This document shows, one piece after another, positions 7,802-16,131 of a DNA stretch of 64,000 nt. Source of the DNA: a virus; IMG/VR virus record IMGVR_UViG_3300043446_000566, positions 20,248 through 84,247 of that record; one strand, written 5' to 3'. A program made the translations under genes and the position numbers. The notes under the pieces are model-generated. The model saw only the letters and a list, made by a program, of their open reading frames with translations. It was not told the origin of the DNA and searched no databases. How positions within the stretch are numbered: position 1 is the first letter of the stretch; each line of letters begins with the position of its first letter.

Positions 7802-9569
7802 AGAAGCGTCCAACGATCTCGTCGAAGGAAACACCGCTACGAACAGCGACAAAGTTCAACTGAATAAAGTTTACGCTTCTTGCTGGCTTGATGTAGATAT
7901 CGCCAACGAACTGATTTGCATCAATTACTTGTGGCGTGTTGTTTGATTCATCGCAAACAACGCGGAAGTCATAGATACCACGGCGACCCTGAACATCTCT
8001 TAGGAATGGCTCTACTAGTGCTACGAACTGCGCTCTTGTGAATTCATCGTTGAACTCGAAGAGACTTGAACGCGATGCACGAGAGATTACCTTTTCTAGA
8101 ACAATGAACAGACGGCGCACATTGATTCGATCAAATGCGCTTGGGCGACCCTGTAGCGTCTTATCGCCGAAGAGAACAGTGCCTTCTCCTGGGAACGAGA
8201 CAACTGGGTTCACACCAGCCTTGTAAAGTGTATCGCGCTCAGCCTGTGTTGGGTTGAACGATAGCTTCACAAGATTGCGAATCTGACCACGGTTTAGACC
8301 TGCTGGCGAGAACCATGGATCACGCTGAAGATCAGTGCGAACACATAGACCAGCAACGTCAGCATTCAGTGGCACCCAACGATATACGTCGTTGTACTTG
8401 TCGTACTGATACTTCCAACCGCTATCCATTACACCGTATGATGTATCTAGTAGACCTGAGCCATTGCGGAACGAGGTTACGTCTGTTGACTTAGCTGAAG
8501 ATGTTACTGAGTTTGCATATGGTGGCGAGATAAACGCGACCGTATCCTTACGAGCATCTGCAACTGTTAGCACTTCGTTGGCAATCGATGTATAGTTAGC
8601 TTCGGTGAAGCTAGCGTTTGCACTTACAAGCCCGTCGCCTGCAAACAATAGAGAAATGTCAAACTTTTCTTTGTTGTTGAACAGGTCAATTGCTGCTACT
8701 GCGTTGCCTACTGTTGGAACACCATCAGATCCATTGTAGAACGAGTATGTCGTTGAAGAGACAGTTGGCGAGTGAACTGGTGTGCCAGTTGCGTATGCAG
8801 CTGCAACTGTTTGACCCCATGCGTTTGCTGTGTTTGAACCCAGCGGATGACCCAGCCAGTGAATATACTTCGAATTACGGAATACAACTTCCTTGTAATA
8901 GATCGAAGAGCCATCATCGCCCTTAGCGTCCGAGCACTTCGAAAGGTTTGCATAACGCTCTAGAACAGTGTTTGCTGTTCCTGTGAATAGACCGTCTTCG
9001 TCAACAACTACAAGGTGTAGTTCGTCTTTGAGGAACGAAGTATTACCAGTGACTGTCGCTGCATAGAACGAAGTGTTTGGAGCAGCATCAAATGACGTTG
9101 CATATGCCCAGCTAGCGAACTCTGACTCAGAACCGCAAACAGAAACTTTCAGCGAATTGCCGATTGCACCAGGATATCTTGCTGCGAATCTTACGTTTGT
9201 GTTAGAAGTGCCGTAACGATTATTGAAGTAATCGTCGTCATTCGCAATAATAGCAGCGTGGCTAGTATTTGACGTTGCGTTGTTTGAACTTGTTGCTGTA
9301 CCCACTGTATCGTTGATTACGCGGACGATGCGTAGATCATTTCCATACGACAGGAAGTTTGCAGCAGATAGGAACGAAACAGCTGAGTTTGTGTCAGGCT
9401 TTAGGAACTTTTCAGCAAGTCCTGTTTCGCTTGAAATCTGGATTACGCTATTTGCTGGACCCCAACGGAAGAATCCGACCGTTGCGCCAGTTGAAGTTCC
9501 TACAGCAGGAACAGATGTTGTTAGATCAATTTCAGAAGTGTTAACTCCTGGAGAAACTAAAAATGCCAT
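7800..9569 (-). CDS. 18: Tail sheath protein (T4 gp18)
   Basis: A 589-residue contractile sheath subunit. The N terminus 'SPGVNTSEIDLTTSVPAVGTSTGA.VGFFRWGP' and the C-terminal 'NVRRLFIVLEKVISRASRSSLFEFND..TRAQFVALVEPFLRDVQGRRGIYDFRVVCDESNN' are hallmark gp18 and sheath-superfamily blocks. It is shorter than T4 gp18 (659 residues), in line with marine relatives, with variation concentrated in the middle protruding domain. It lies between gp17 and gp19. Confidence 0.97.
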   Translation of the reverse strand: MAFLVSPGVNTSEIDLTTSVPAVGTSTGATVGFFRWGPANSVIQISSETGLAEKFLKPDTNSAVSFLSAANFLSYGNDLRIVRVINDTVGTATSSNNATSNTSHAAIIANDDDYFNNRYGTSNTNVRFAARYPGAIGNSLKVSVCGSESEFASWAYATSFDAAPNTSFYAATVTGNTSFLKDELHLVVVDEDGLFTGTANTVLERYANLSKCSDAKGDDGSSIYYKEVVFRNSKYIHWLGHPLGSNTANAWGQTVAAAYATGTPVHSPTVSSTTYSFYNGSDGVPTVGNAVAAIDLFNNKEKFDISLLFAGDGLVSANASFTEANYTSIANEVLTVADARKDTVAFISPPYANSVTSSAKSTDVTSFRNGSGLLDTSYGVMDSGWKYQYDKYNDVYRWVPLNADVAGLCVRTDLQRDPWFSPAGLNRGQIRNLVKLSFNPTQAERDTLYKAGVNPVVSFPGEGTVLFGDKTLQGRPSAFDRINVRRLFIVLEKVISRASRSSLFEFNDEFTRAQFVALVEPFLRDVQGRRGIYDFRVVCDESNNTPQVIDANQFVGDIYIKPARSVNFIQLNFVAVRSGVSFDEIVGRF

Positions 9570-9610
9570 GGTTTTACTCCTGGTGAATGGAGAATAGAAA
9601 TTCTACGCTT

Positions 9611-9618
9611 TATTTAGT
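9611..9618 (-). promoter_or_regulatory. Candidate late promoter (ACTAAATA) for the sheath gene
   Basis: ACTAAATA lies in the 61-nt intergenic gap between gp17 and gp18, 42 nt upstream of the sheath ATG. Confidence 0.65.
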
Positions 9619-9630
9619 AATTCTAAGTTT

Positions 9631-11253
9631 TTAGCGTTCGACGGTCTTCCAGAACACTCCATTTTCAACAAAACCCTCTGGAGCAGTCTCTTCATACGTC
9701 ATTGGAACGGGTAGCGAGTCGTTTTCGATCTGTTCCATCTGCTGACGATATAGCTTTTCTTTCATATTCGTCGAACTGAGTTCGGTAAAGAATGACTGGT
9801 TTGTGAGCCATGAGAATAGAACTAGACACATGACCAGATCATCATGTGAGCCTTCTTCAGCTGCAAAGCTATTATTCTGTGATATGAACGTAGAAAGTTC
9901 TGCGATAGTGTCAAAGTCTTGAATGATCAGCTTCTGGTTTTCAATCAGATTCTTGAGAATCGAACAGCCCAGACGCTTTACAGATTTGGTAGTTCTTATA
10001 CCACGATTAGACTTGGTTCCGTAGCCCCAAGTCGCAACAATTTTCTTCTGAAGTTCTACCGTCGAGATAATATTTTCATAGTCATAATCATCGAACAGAC
10101 TGTCTACGACCTGCTGGCCGTTGTCGTTGATCTCTACTAGGATAAAAGCGCTGTTATAATAATCGCCCATCTTCTTCAGAATTGTCGGATACAACAGCGG
10201 ACTGATATTATTGTCTTTATAAGTCGCAACGACTTTATAAGGAATCTCAGTCGTGTTGATCACTGTAAAGGCTGAATAGTCTAACCCCTTACCGCGTGAA
10301 GTATCTACTGAGATCACATAGTTGTGATTGGCCTTAGGCAGTTCAAAGATCTTGATGCCTGTTTCAGACAAGTGAATCGGTGCGATAAACGCAAGCGACT
10401 TGAGCGCATATGCTGAAATGAGAGTTCCAGCAGAGCCCATGAACTCGCATTCCATTTCCTGAAGAAATTTCTCTTCACCAAGAACAGATTTCTGATCATC
10501 TGCCCATTTCTGATCACGCCCTGGAACTTGTCTCCAGTTTGCCTCAATATGCAGAAAGCCGTTCTTTTGCTCAGTAGCTTCAGTCCACATCCTGTAGAAG
10601 TGATTCATGCCATTTGGCGTAGAAGAAATCAAAATCTTTGACGTTGTACCAGAAGAAATTGTAGGATATACCGATGTGAAGAACTCATCTGCGATGTTAC
10701 TTGGCACGAATGCAAACTCGTCGAGATATAGAAGCGAGATCGAGAAGCCACGAATCGCGCTTGAAGCAGTAGAAGTAGCCATCACACGGCAGTTGTTTTC
10801 TAGTTCAATGTCGCCTTTGTTCCATGTCTTGACGCCTTGCTGAAGCCATAAAGGCAACGCTTCATATGCAATTTTGACTCTTGAAAGAATTTCACGAGCA
10901 GTAGAAGCCTTGTTCGCGAGAATGGCGACAAACTTTTCTTCGTTGAATAGAATATACCAGAGGATATATCCAACGACCATCGTTGTTTTGCCGACCTGAC
11001 GACCAGCTTTTACAATGATCTTTCTGTTTGAATTGATATCTTCAATAGCCGTTTTCTGAAACGGATAGAGATTGATTGTGACAAAGCCTTTGTCTAGCGA
11101 GATGATCTTGACATAGTTTTCAATAAAGTAGACTGGATCACTTGCGCACTTGACATATTCTTGAACTTCATCAGCAGTCATCTGATGAACAACACCAACT
11201 CGTTTTAGGTGTGCATTACCGAGATAGTTTCTAACTTTCGGAATTAGATTCAT
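9631..11253 (-). CDS. 17: Terminase large subunit (T4 gp17)
   Basis: The 540-residue packaging motor ATPase and nuclease. The adenine-binding region 'NLYPFQKTAIEDI' precedes Walker A 'GRQVGKTT' (about residues 84-91), and Walker B is 'LLYLDEFAFV'. The coupling motif 'ILISSTPNGMNHFYRMW' follows. The C-terminal RNase H-like nuclease has 'VISVDTSRGKGLDYSAFTVI', 'LVEINDNGQQVVDSL' and a late 'HDDLVMCLVLF' acidic motif. Its start overlaps the 3' end of the small terminase gene. Confidence 0.97.
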   Translation of the reverse strand: MNLIPKVRNYLGNAHLKRVGVVHQMTADEVQEYVKCASDPVYFIENYVKIISLDKGFVTINLYPFQKTAIEDINSNRKIIVKAGRQVGKTTMVVGYILWYILFNEEKFVAILANKASTAREILSRVKIAYEALPLWLQQGVKTWNKGDIELENNCRVMATSTASSAIRGFSISLLYLDEFAFVPSNIADEFFTSVYPTISSGTTSKILISSTPNGMNHFYRMWTEATEQKNGFLHIEANWRQVPGRDQKWADDQKSVLGEEKFLQEMECEFMGSAGTLISAYALKSLAFIAPIHLSETGIKIFELPKANHNYVISVDTSRGKGLDYSAFTVINTTEIPYKVVATYKDNNISPLLYPTILKKMGDYYNSAFILVEINDNGQQVVDSLFDDYDYENIISTVELQKKIVATWGYGTKSNRGIRTTKSVKRLGCSILKNLIENQKLIIQDFDTIAELSTFISQNNSFAAEEGSHDDLVMCLVLFSWLTNQSFFTELSSTNMKEKLYRQQMEQIENDSLPVPMTYEETAPEGFVENGVFWKTVER

Positions 11254-11644
11254 GCTTCACCTTTTTCAATAAGTCAGCAGTCGAGCCGACAAAAACAGCC
11301 TTGTCAATCACTACATTCGTAGGCTTTTCTTCTGCTTCTAGATCTCTGCGTTGCTTCTGGAGCACCATGAGTTTCTCAGTGACTTCAGACATGTTTTTGA
11401 TTAGAGTCGCTGCGACTTCATACGCACGAGGATGCTGCGATTCTCTTGCTACGTTGAGAATGCCATCAATAGCCTCGTTACCACGTTCGATTAGCCCGTA
11501 GTATGTTGAACGTGAAAAATCTGCGTCTACAACTTTAGAAGACTCTTGTTCTTCTTGATAGACGGTGACAGGTTTGTTTTCTTGCACAGCAGGAATAAAA
11601 TCTGTATTCAAAAGTTCACTTAGTTTATTATCTGTACTGCTCAT
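11231..11644 (-). CDS. 16: Terminase small subunit (T4 gp16)
   Basis: 137 residues. The conserved central helical region 'LIERGNEAIDGILNVARESQHPRAYEVAATLIKNMSEVTEKLMVLQKQRRDL' is typical of T4-like gp16. It forms a ring that recognises DNA and regulates gp17, with which it overlaps by 23 nt. Its start overlaps the gp15 stop (ATGT/TAA region), so 15-16-17 are translationally linked. Confidence 0.93.
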   Translation of the reverse strand: MSSTDNKLSELLNTDFIPAVQENKPVTVYQEEQESSKVVDADFSRSTYYGLIERGNEAIDGILNVARESQHPRAYEVAATLIKNMSEVTEKLMVLQKQRRDLEAEEKPTNVVIDKAVFVGSTADLLKKVKHESNSES

Positions 11645-12642
11645 GTTATATTAGGATATTCCTCAAGTGTTTCAGAGAATCCAAACGCTGTGTCAATATT
11701 CGCTGTAGAAGGGCTTGGTACAACAGTCAGATTTGTCAACTTGTTATCGTTGAGATCAAACGATGATATTGTATAAGCTGTGTTAGTCACTGCGCCTCGC
11801 AGTGAGGTATTTACTACTAATAGACCAGAAAGATCTGTCAGAATCAAATTATTTGAAACTGGATCCCATGCTTTCACATAGCCAGCTGCGTTTGCTGCTG
11901 ATGCTGTTCTGCCTTCGTACACAAGTTCGCCGACTTTATAGTTGCCTGATCCAGATGTCAGAACGACTTTTCTTTCGCCTGTATCGTTCCAGGTATTGTT
12001 ATATGTATTAGCCTGAACAGTGCGAATTAGTTTGTTCTCTGTGATAGGACCATAGAGCATAGCTTTCGCAGAGAATGTGAGTGTCCATACAAGTGTGCGC
12101 ATCGAATCTTCTTCACCGACATCGTTCGAGATATCGTATGAGATGTTCTCTAGCACAATAGGCACATCGATTTTTAGATTAGACTTGCCAACAAGATCAA
12201 GCGTCACTGTATAGTCTGGGCTGAAGTATGGCAGAATCTGTTCAATGATCTGCGATCCATCTTCTGTATTTCGAACGTAGATGTTCAGCGTGATGCCAAA
12301 ATTATATGGCGCGACTTTGACTGCGTTGATAAGAGTATTAGTGTCTTTCGCAAACTGCGTGTTGAACATGCTTGTTTTGCGCAGAGGATCATATGTGATT
12401 GAGTTGATCTCAAACGACATTCTAGGCAATTGAATCTGGACTTCTTTGTTCAGACTAGGATCGCCAGTAATACGAGAATAGAATTTTTCTTTCGATGAAT
12501 ACGCAAGCGGCACAGTCACGCGCTCGATTTCAACAGTGCCTGCTTTATTGTATTTGTACAACTTGATGTCGTTGAACAGAGTTCCAAACGCAACAACTAG
12601 TTTGCGCGTGATACGATGGTAAAAGTGTGCTTGTGATAACAT
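11641..12642 (-). CDS. 15: Tail sheath stabiliser / tail completion protein (T4 gp15)
   Basis: 333 residues. The gp15 core covers about residues 1-215 ('FYHRITRKLVVAFGTLFNDI', 'VPLAYSSKEKFYSRI', 'PYFSPDYTVTLDL..KSNLKIDVPIVLENISYDI') and caps the tail after sheath polymerisation. A C-terminal beta module (about residues 228-300, 'GNYKVGELVYEGRTASAANAAGYVKAWD') is closely paralleled in gp14 next door. It is longer than T4 gp15 (272 residues) because of that module. Confidence 0.92.
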   Translation of the reverse strand: MLSQAHFYHRITRKLVVAFGTLFNDIKLYKYNKAGTVEIERVTVPLAYSSKEKFYSRITGDPSLNKEVQIQLPRMSFEINSITYDPLRKTSMFNTQFAKDTNTLINAVKVAPYNFGITLNIYVRNTEDGSQIIEQILPYFSPDYTVTLDLVGKSNLKIDVPIVLENISYDISNDVGEEDSMRTLVWTLTFSAKAMLYGPITENKLIRTVQANTYNNTWNDTGERKVVLTSGSGNYKVGELVYEGRTASAANAAGYVKAWDPVSNNLILTDLSGLLVVNTSLRGAVTNTAYTISSFDLNDNKLTNLTVVPSPSTANIDTAFGFSETLEEYPNIT

Positions 12643-12644
12643 TC

Positions 12645-13544
12645 TTATGGCTCACCGAATGGATTATGTTCTGTCCAGTCAAGAATATTATCTGCTTCAT
12701 TTTCAATACGCACATTATCTTCTTGTGCGTCGTTAGCATTTTCCATATCATCGCTGCTGCTTACTGTCCATGTTCCTGCAGGACCAACGATAGCTGTAGC
12801 AGCTGCAAACTCGCCTTTGATGTTCTTGATCTTGAGAATTCTTGTAGTCACATCCCAATCAACGACATAACCCTTTGCTGTAGCAGCATTGAGTGATGCG
12901 CCTTGATAGACGATATCGCCGTTTCTGAATGTACCAGTGCCGCCAGCAGATAGCGTATAGTTGATTGCAAATGCTCTTGTATCGCCAATCGAATCAATGT
13001 CGTTGTAACCAGTGTTGATGAACTCGCCGTTGTACTTGAACAATTCGAGTGACAGCCCGTACATGTATGCGTTCTTAGCAGCTTCGATGCCGACTCTGTT
13101 GCCGCCAGTTCTGCCCAGCTGGAAGAAGTTCTTTTCTTGCTCTACGAACTTGAGTTCCATTAGTTTCTGCTGCGTTGGCAGATACACTAGATCGCCTTCT
13201 TTTGGCACATTGCGCGTAGGAACCACTGAGGTCACATACTTTTCAAACGTCTTTCGAGCAACGCTCATCTTGACGCCCTTTGAAATTTCTAGACCAAACT
13301 TCGAGAAGAATTCTTCGTTGCCTTCAAAGTCATTTGTTGATTCAAGATACATGTCGATCTTGATTGCTTGCGTGAACGACTTGACAGGATCATCGCCATA
13401 GATTTCATCTAGCGACGATTGCGAGTCACGAGGGATGTAGAACACATCAATGCCGTGATTTCGAATCGCTTCGTTGATCAGATCCTCGACGAGAAACTGT
13501 TCACGCGACGCGCCTTGATTGTTGAAATAGACCGACGTTGCCAT
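12645..13544 (-). CDS. 14: Neck protein (T4 gp14)
   Basis: 299 residues, head-to-tail connector. 'QFLVEDLINEAIRNHGIDVFYIPRD' and 'LGRTGG' with the surrounding 'GDLVYLPTQQKLMELKFVEQEKNFFQLG' block are typical of gp14. Residues about 205-265 form the same beta module found at the C terminus of gp15 ('TGTFRNGDIVYQGASLNAATAKGYVVDWD'). The order 13-14-15 is conserved. Confidence 0.93.
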   Translation of the reverse strand: MATSVYFNNQGASREQFLVEDLINEAIRNHGIDVFYIPRDSQSSLDEIYGDDPVKSFTQAIKIDMYLESTNDFEGNEEFFSKFGLEISKGVKMSVARKTFEKYVTSVVPTRNVPKEGDLVYLPTQQKLMELKFVEQEKNFFQLGRTGGNRVGIEAAKNAYMYGLSLELFKYNGEFINTGYNDIDSIGDTRAFAINYTLSAGGTGTFRNGDIVYQGASLNAATAKGYVVDWDVTTRILKIKNIKGEFAAATAIVGPAGTWTVSSSDDMENANDAQEDNVRIENEADNILDWTEHNPFGEP

Positions 13545-13550
13545 CTTCTA

Positions 13551-14315
13551 TCATCCTGCCATGATTGCAAAAGGTGGCTCTTCGTATGCGTCAATCAGCT
13601 TCTCTTCAAGTCTACCAACTTCAACAACTGCTTCATCAAAGATCGTTTGACCATTGATCACAATGCCACCAGGAAGAATGTAGTTGCCGTATTTCTTTAG
13701 GTTCTCGCCCCACTGACGCTTAAACAGCTGAGTCGTGTACTCTTTGAGCCATGTGTCGTTGTAAATCTTTGTATAAGTGTCTGGATCTACAACGCGCTTG
13801 CATTCAATGACAATATAGCTGCCAGGATCTAGTTTACCGTTCCAGTCCATATGAATATTCAGACGGTTGACTTTCTTATTGAAGTCAAATGGCACTTCGC
13901 CAGTGACAATCATATCAAGCATAGCCAGATGCTGACGCGCAATATAGTAGTAGGTATAAGAAGAAGATGTCAGATTGTAGAAGTCGTTCAGACGCAACTG
14001 ATAGTTGATGTCGAACATATTGAAGCCAGCAGAAGACGATGAAGATGCTTGCGCTGAAGTCAACGGGAATACTTTTGTCACTCCAATAATGCTTGAAGCA
14101 AGAGTGATATAGTTGTTTGAAATGTCACCAGCAGTCACTGCTGTGGCTAGATATTCGTTCTCTGTGCCGTCAAAGTGATAGTCTCTGTATAGCTGAAGCG
14201 CATCATCGATTCGATCTTCTAGCTGATCGTCATCGACGTTGATATCAACTACTGGAAAGCCCAGTTTGCGGAGGCAGTAGTCTTTTAGTTCTGAGCGAGA
14301 TGTTGGTTGTGCCAT
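13551..14315 (-). CDS. 13: Neck protein (T4 gp13)
   Basis: 254 residues. 'RSELKDYCLRKLGFPVVDINVDDDQLEDRIDDALQLYRDYHFDG' at the N terminus and 'NDTWLKEYTTQLFKRQWGENLKKYGNYILPGGIVINGQTIFDEA' near the C terminus are diagnostic. It joins the portal to the tail neck. A candidate late promoter is 26 nt upstream of the ATG, so this is probably the head of the 13-14-15-16-17 unit. Confidence 0.95.
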   Translation of the reverse strand: MAQPTSRSELKDYCLRKLGFPVVDINVDDDQLEDRIDDALQLYRDYHFDGTENEYLATAVTAGDISNNYITLASSIIGVTKVFPLTSAQASSSSSAGFNMFDINYQLRLNDFYNLTSSSYTYYYIARQHLAMLDMIVTGEVPFDFNKKVNRLNIHMDWNGKLDPGSYIVIECKRVVDPDTYTKIYNDTWLKEYTTQLFKRQWGENLKKYGNYILPGGIVINGQTIFDEAVVEVGRLEEKLIDAYEEPPFAIMAG

Positions 14316-14339
14316 TTGAAAACTCTCTAAAGTGACAAT

Positions 14340-15014
14340 TTATTTAGCTAGTTCATAATCTTCAGCATAATAATCTCGGACTTTAGCCTCAAGATCAGAT
14401 GTAATGATCGCCGTCAGTTTGCGGCTTTCGTTGATCCTAGGGATCTGAATGTCTGCTGGAGCACCAAATTCAATCGCAACAGTCTTCAGACTGCTTTCAA
14501 AATTCGTGAAAGGCAAAATAACCAGCTTCTCTGCGGGTATGTGTCTGTACCAGAAAGCCTGCTGTCTAAGCACAAGGTTATTAGTCTTCAGTGTATGATC
14601 TTCAAAAATCTGTTCTGGTGTGATGTTTGCCGCAAAACTCAGACAGTCTTGGATCACGTTATCTGGAATTTCTGGCAATATTGTTTCTGGAGAGCCGTCT
14701 GAATAAGCTGACAAGTCTATGCCTGTGAACCAGTTTGGCTTGAACTTGATGAGAAACTTGATGTAGTTTGGGCTTCGAAAGTGATTCGCACCAGAGATGA
14801 ATCGCTCGACTGGATCTCTCCAGAAGACGTAGTATTTCTCAATCACAGACGGATCAAAGTTATCAATTTTTCGAGAGCATTGATACAGCATTCTGCCATA
14901 ATCGGCATGCTCTTCAAGAAATATGCTATACGGAGCAAGCACATTTTTTGTCGTTCGAGTTCCTGTTTTTGTAGGACACACGAACACAAGTTTATGATCT
15001 TTAGAGATAATCAT
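14340..15014 (-). CDS. Sulfotransferase-family protein
   Basis: About 224 residues from the ATG at 15014, chosen because it overlaps the upstream TGA (ATGA coupling); an in-frame start further upstream would sit inside the previous gene. 'LVFVCPTKTGTRTTKNVL' matches the 5'-phosphosulfate-binding loop and 'YYVFWRDPVERFISGANHF' the 3'-phosphate-binding motif of PAPS-dependent sulfotransferases. It would transfer sulfate, or could act as a related glycan-modifying enzyme. It lies at the edge of the fibre region; a second family member is at 22250-22903. Confidence 0.85.
   Translation of the reverse strand: MIISKDHKLVFVCPTKTGTRTTKNVLAPYSIFLEEHADYGRMLYQCSRKIDNFDPSVIEKYYVFWRDPVERFISGANHFRSPNYIKFLIKFKPNWFTGIDLSAYSDGSPETILPEIPDNVIQDCLSFAANITPEQIFEDHTLKTNNLVLRQQAFWYRHIPAEKLVILPFTNFESSLKTVAIEFGAPADIQIPRINESRKLTAIITSDLEAKVRDYYAEDYELAK
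14341..14348 (-). promoter_or_regulatory. Candidate late promoter (GCTAAATA) for the neck operon
   Basis: GCTAAATA overlaps the last codons of the sulfotransferase gene and is 26 nt upstream of the gp13 ATG. Confidence 0.6.
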
Positions 15015-15529
15015 GAGAACTTCATATATTGATATCCGCTGGATGGAAGACCGATCAGACCGCTCCAAGTCCAATATGCGTAACCGCCGCTATAAGAATA
15101 TGTCGCTGCTGAAGCATTGTATGTGCTTCCAGTCTGTCTTTTGATCGATGTGAAATATCCAGTCGCACCAGGGCTTGACGAAAAGCCTGATATGCTAAGT
15201 TGAAAATTGTTGGTACCACCTGCTACAGAATCGTAGATGTAGTACAGAGTCTTGCCGTCTGGAAACGTCGTTTGACCTAATGCGCCAAAGTTGCTTTGTG
15301 AATATCCATACAGCTGAAGATATGCCGTTCCATAAGTGGTATAATACGCTTGATATCCGCAATCAATTCTGAATGATCCGCGAAGATCATTCATAGAGAT
15401 TTGACCCGTAGAAATCCCTGCTAGGTTTCTGGGACCACTATCGTTTAGACCGATAGATGCTGTCCCAGAAAGACCTAGTTCAAGATTTACTCTGTTTAGA
15501 TCTGCGCTACCAGTTATTGATAACGGCAT
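15011..15529 (-). CDS. Small fibre-associated virion protein
   Basis: 172 residues rich in Gly, Ser, Tyr and Thr. The N terminus 'SIGLNDSGPRNLAGISTGQISMNDLRG' matches the 'S..D..VR.LAG..SG.ISM.D..G' module common at the start of phage tail-fibre or decoration proteins. The remainder looks like beta sandwich. The stop overlaps the sulfotransferase ATG. A related protein is at 23229-23948. It is probably a tip or accessory adhesion protein. Confidence 0.75.
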   Translation of the reverse strand: MPLSITGSADLNRVNLELGLSGTASIGLNDSGPRNLAGISTGQISMNDLRGSFRIDCGYQAYYTTYGTAYLQLYGYSQSNFGALGQTTFPDGKTLYYIYDSVAGGTNNFQLSISGFSSSPGATGYFTSIKRQTGSTYNASAATYSYSGGYAYWTWSGLIGLPSSGYQYMKFS

Positions 15530-15535
15530 TGCTTT

Positions 15536-15733
15536 TTACTGCTGCTGAGGTGATCCGATCTGAGCCTGTGCTTGACCGAAGACTTTCTTCAACACAGGAT
15601 CTGCGACTCTGTGTGGAAGTTCCTGAAGCGCACCAAGAATAACATTCAATTCATTGATTGTCACTTCAAGTTTCACACCTTGCTCAGCTGGTGACTGAGG
15701 CTGTGCTAGCTTATCTAATTGTTCATTTGCCAT
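15536..15733 (-). CDS. Small virion-region protein, unknown
   Basis: 65 residues from the ATG at 15733, preferred because GGAG is 9 nt upstream; upstream in-frame starts overlap the preceding gene. The sequence is MANEQLDKLAQP..., a helical centre followed by a Gln-rich tail (GQAQAQIGSPQQQ). The segment 'VKLEVTINELNVILGALQELPHRVADPVLKKV' resembles small conserved proteins that accompany tail-fibre genes in marine T4-like phages. Role unknown. Confidence 0.7.
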   Translation of the reverse strand: MANEQLDKLAQPQSPAEQGVKLEVTINELNVILGALQELPHRVADPVLKKVFGQAQAQIGSPQQQ

Positions 15734-15747
15734 ATTCATAATCTCCA

Positions 15748-16122
15748 TCAAACAGGTGGTGTTGTATTTGCTGTATTGGCTGTGTTAGCCCAAGGTAGAG
15801 AGTTTGAATCCACTTCAATGATTGGATTCTTCTTCCCATCGATTTGCTTTTGAATCTGTTCGTCGATGTGTTGTTTGTATCCACCAACGACAATAGCTTT
15901 GATCCATGAAAGAACAGCGTCTTCAGTCAGTTCTTCATAAGTCACAAATCCATCTCCGTTCACATCTTCAGCCCTAAACGGTGTTGCGCCATGAAACGTG
16001 CCAGAGTTGCCGTCTGCGTCAGTTCCAGTGCATTCCCATTGTGTGCCTACGATGAGGTCTGAGTATTGATTCGTGCTAGTCTTTTTGAGACTCTTTAGCT
16101 TCCAAGTATAAGTCAATGACAT
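15748..16122 (-). CDS. Small conserved phage protein with an EF-hand-like loop
   Basis: 124 residues. The N terminus 'LTYTWKLKSLKKTST...VGTQWECTGTDADGNSGTFHGATPF' belongs to a small-protein family widespread in marine phages. Residues 53-64 (DVNGDGFVTYEE) form a textbook EF-hand or dockerin-type Ca2+-binding loop, with acidic or Asn ligands at positions 1, 3, 5 and Glu at 12. It is followed by 'LTEDAVLSWIKAIV', a helix. A late-promoter motif lies 42 nt upstream inside the fibre gene. It is probably virion- or fibre-associated. Confidence 0.75.
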   Translation of the reverse strand: MSLTYTWKLKSLKKTSTNQYSDLIVGTQWECTGTDADGNSGTFHGATPFRAEDVNGDGFVTYEELTEDAVLSWIKAIVVGGYKQHIDEQIQKQIDGKKNPIIEVDSNSLPWANTANTANTTPPV

Positions 16123-16131
16123 TGTATGTCC

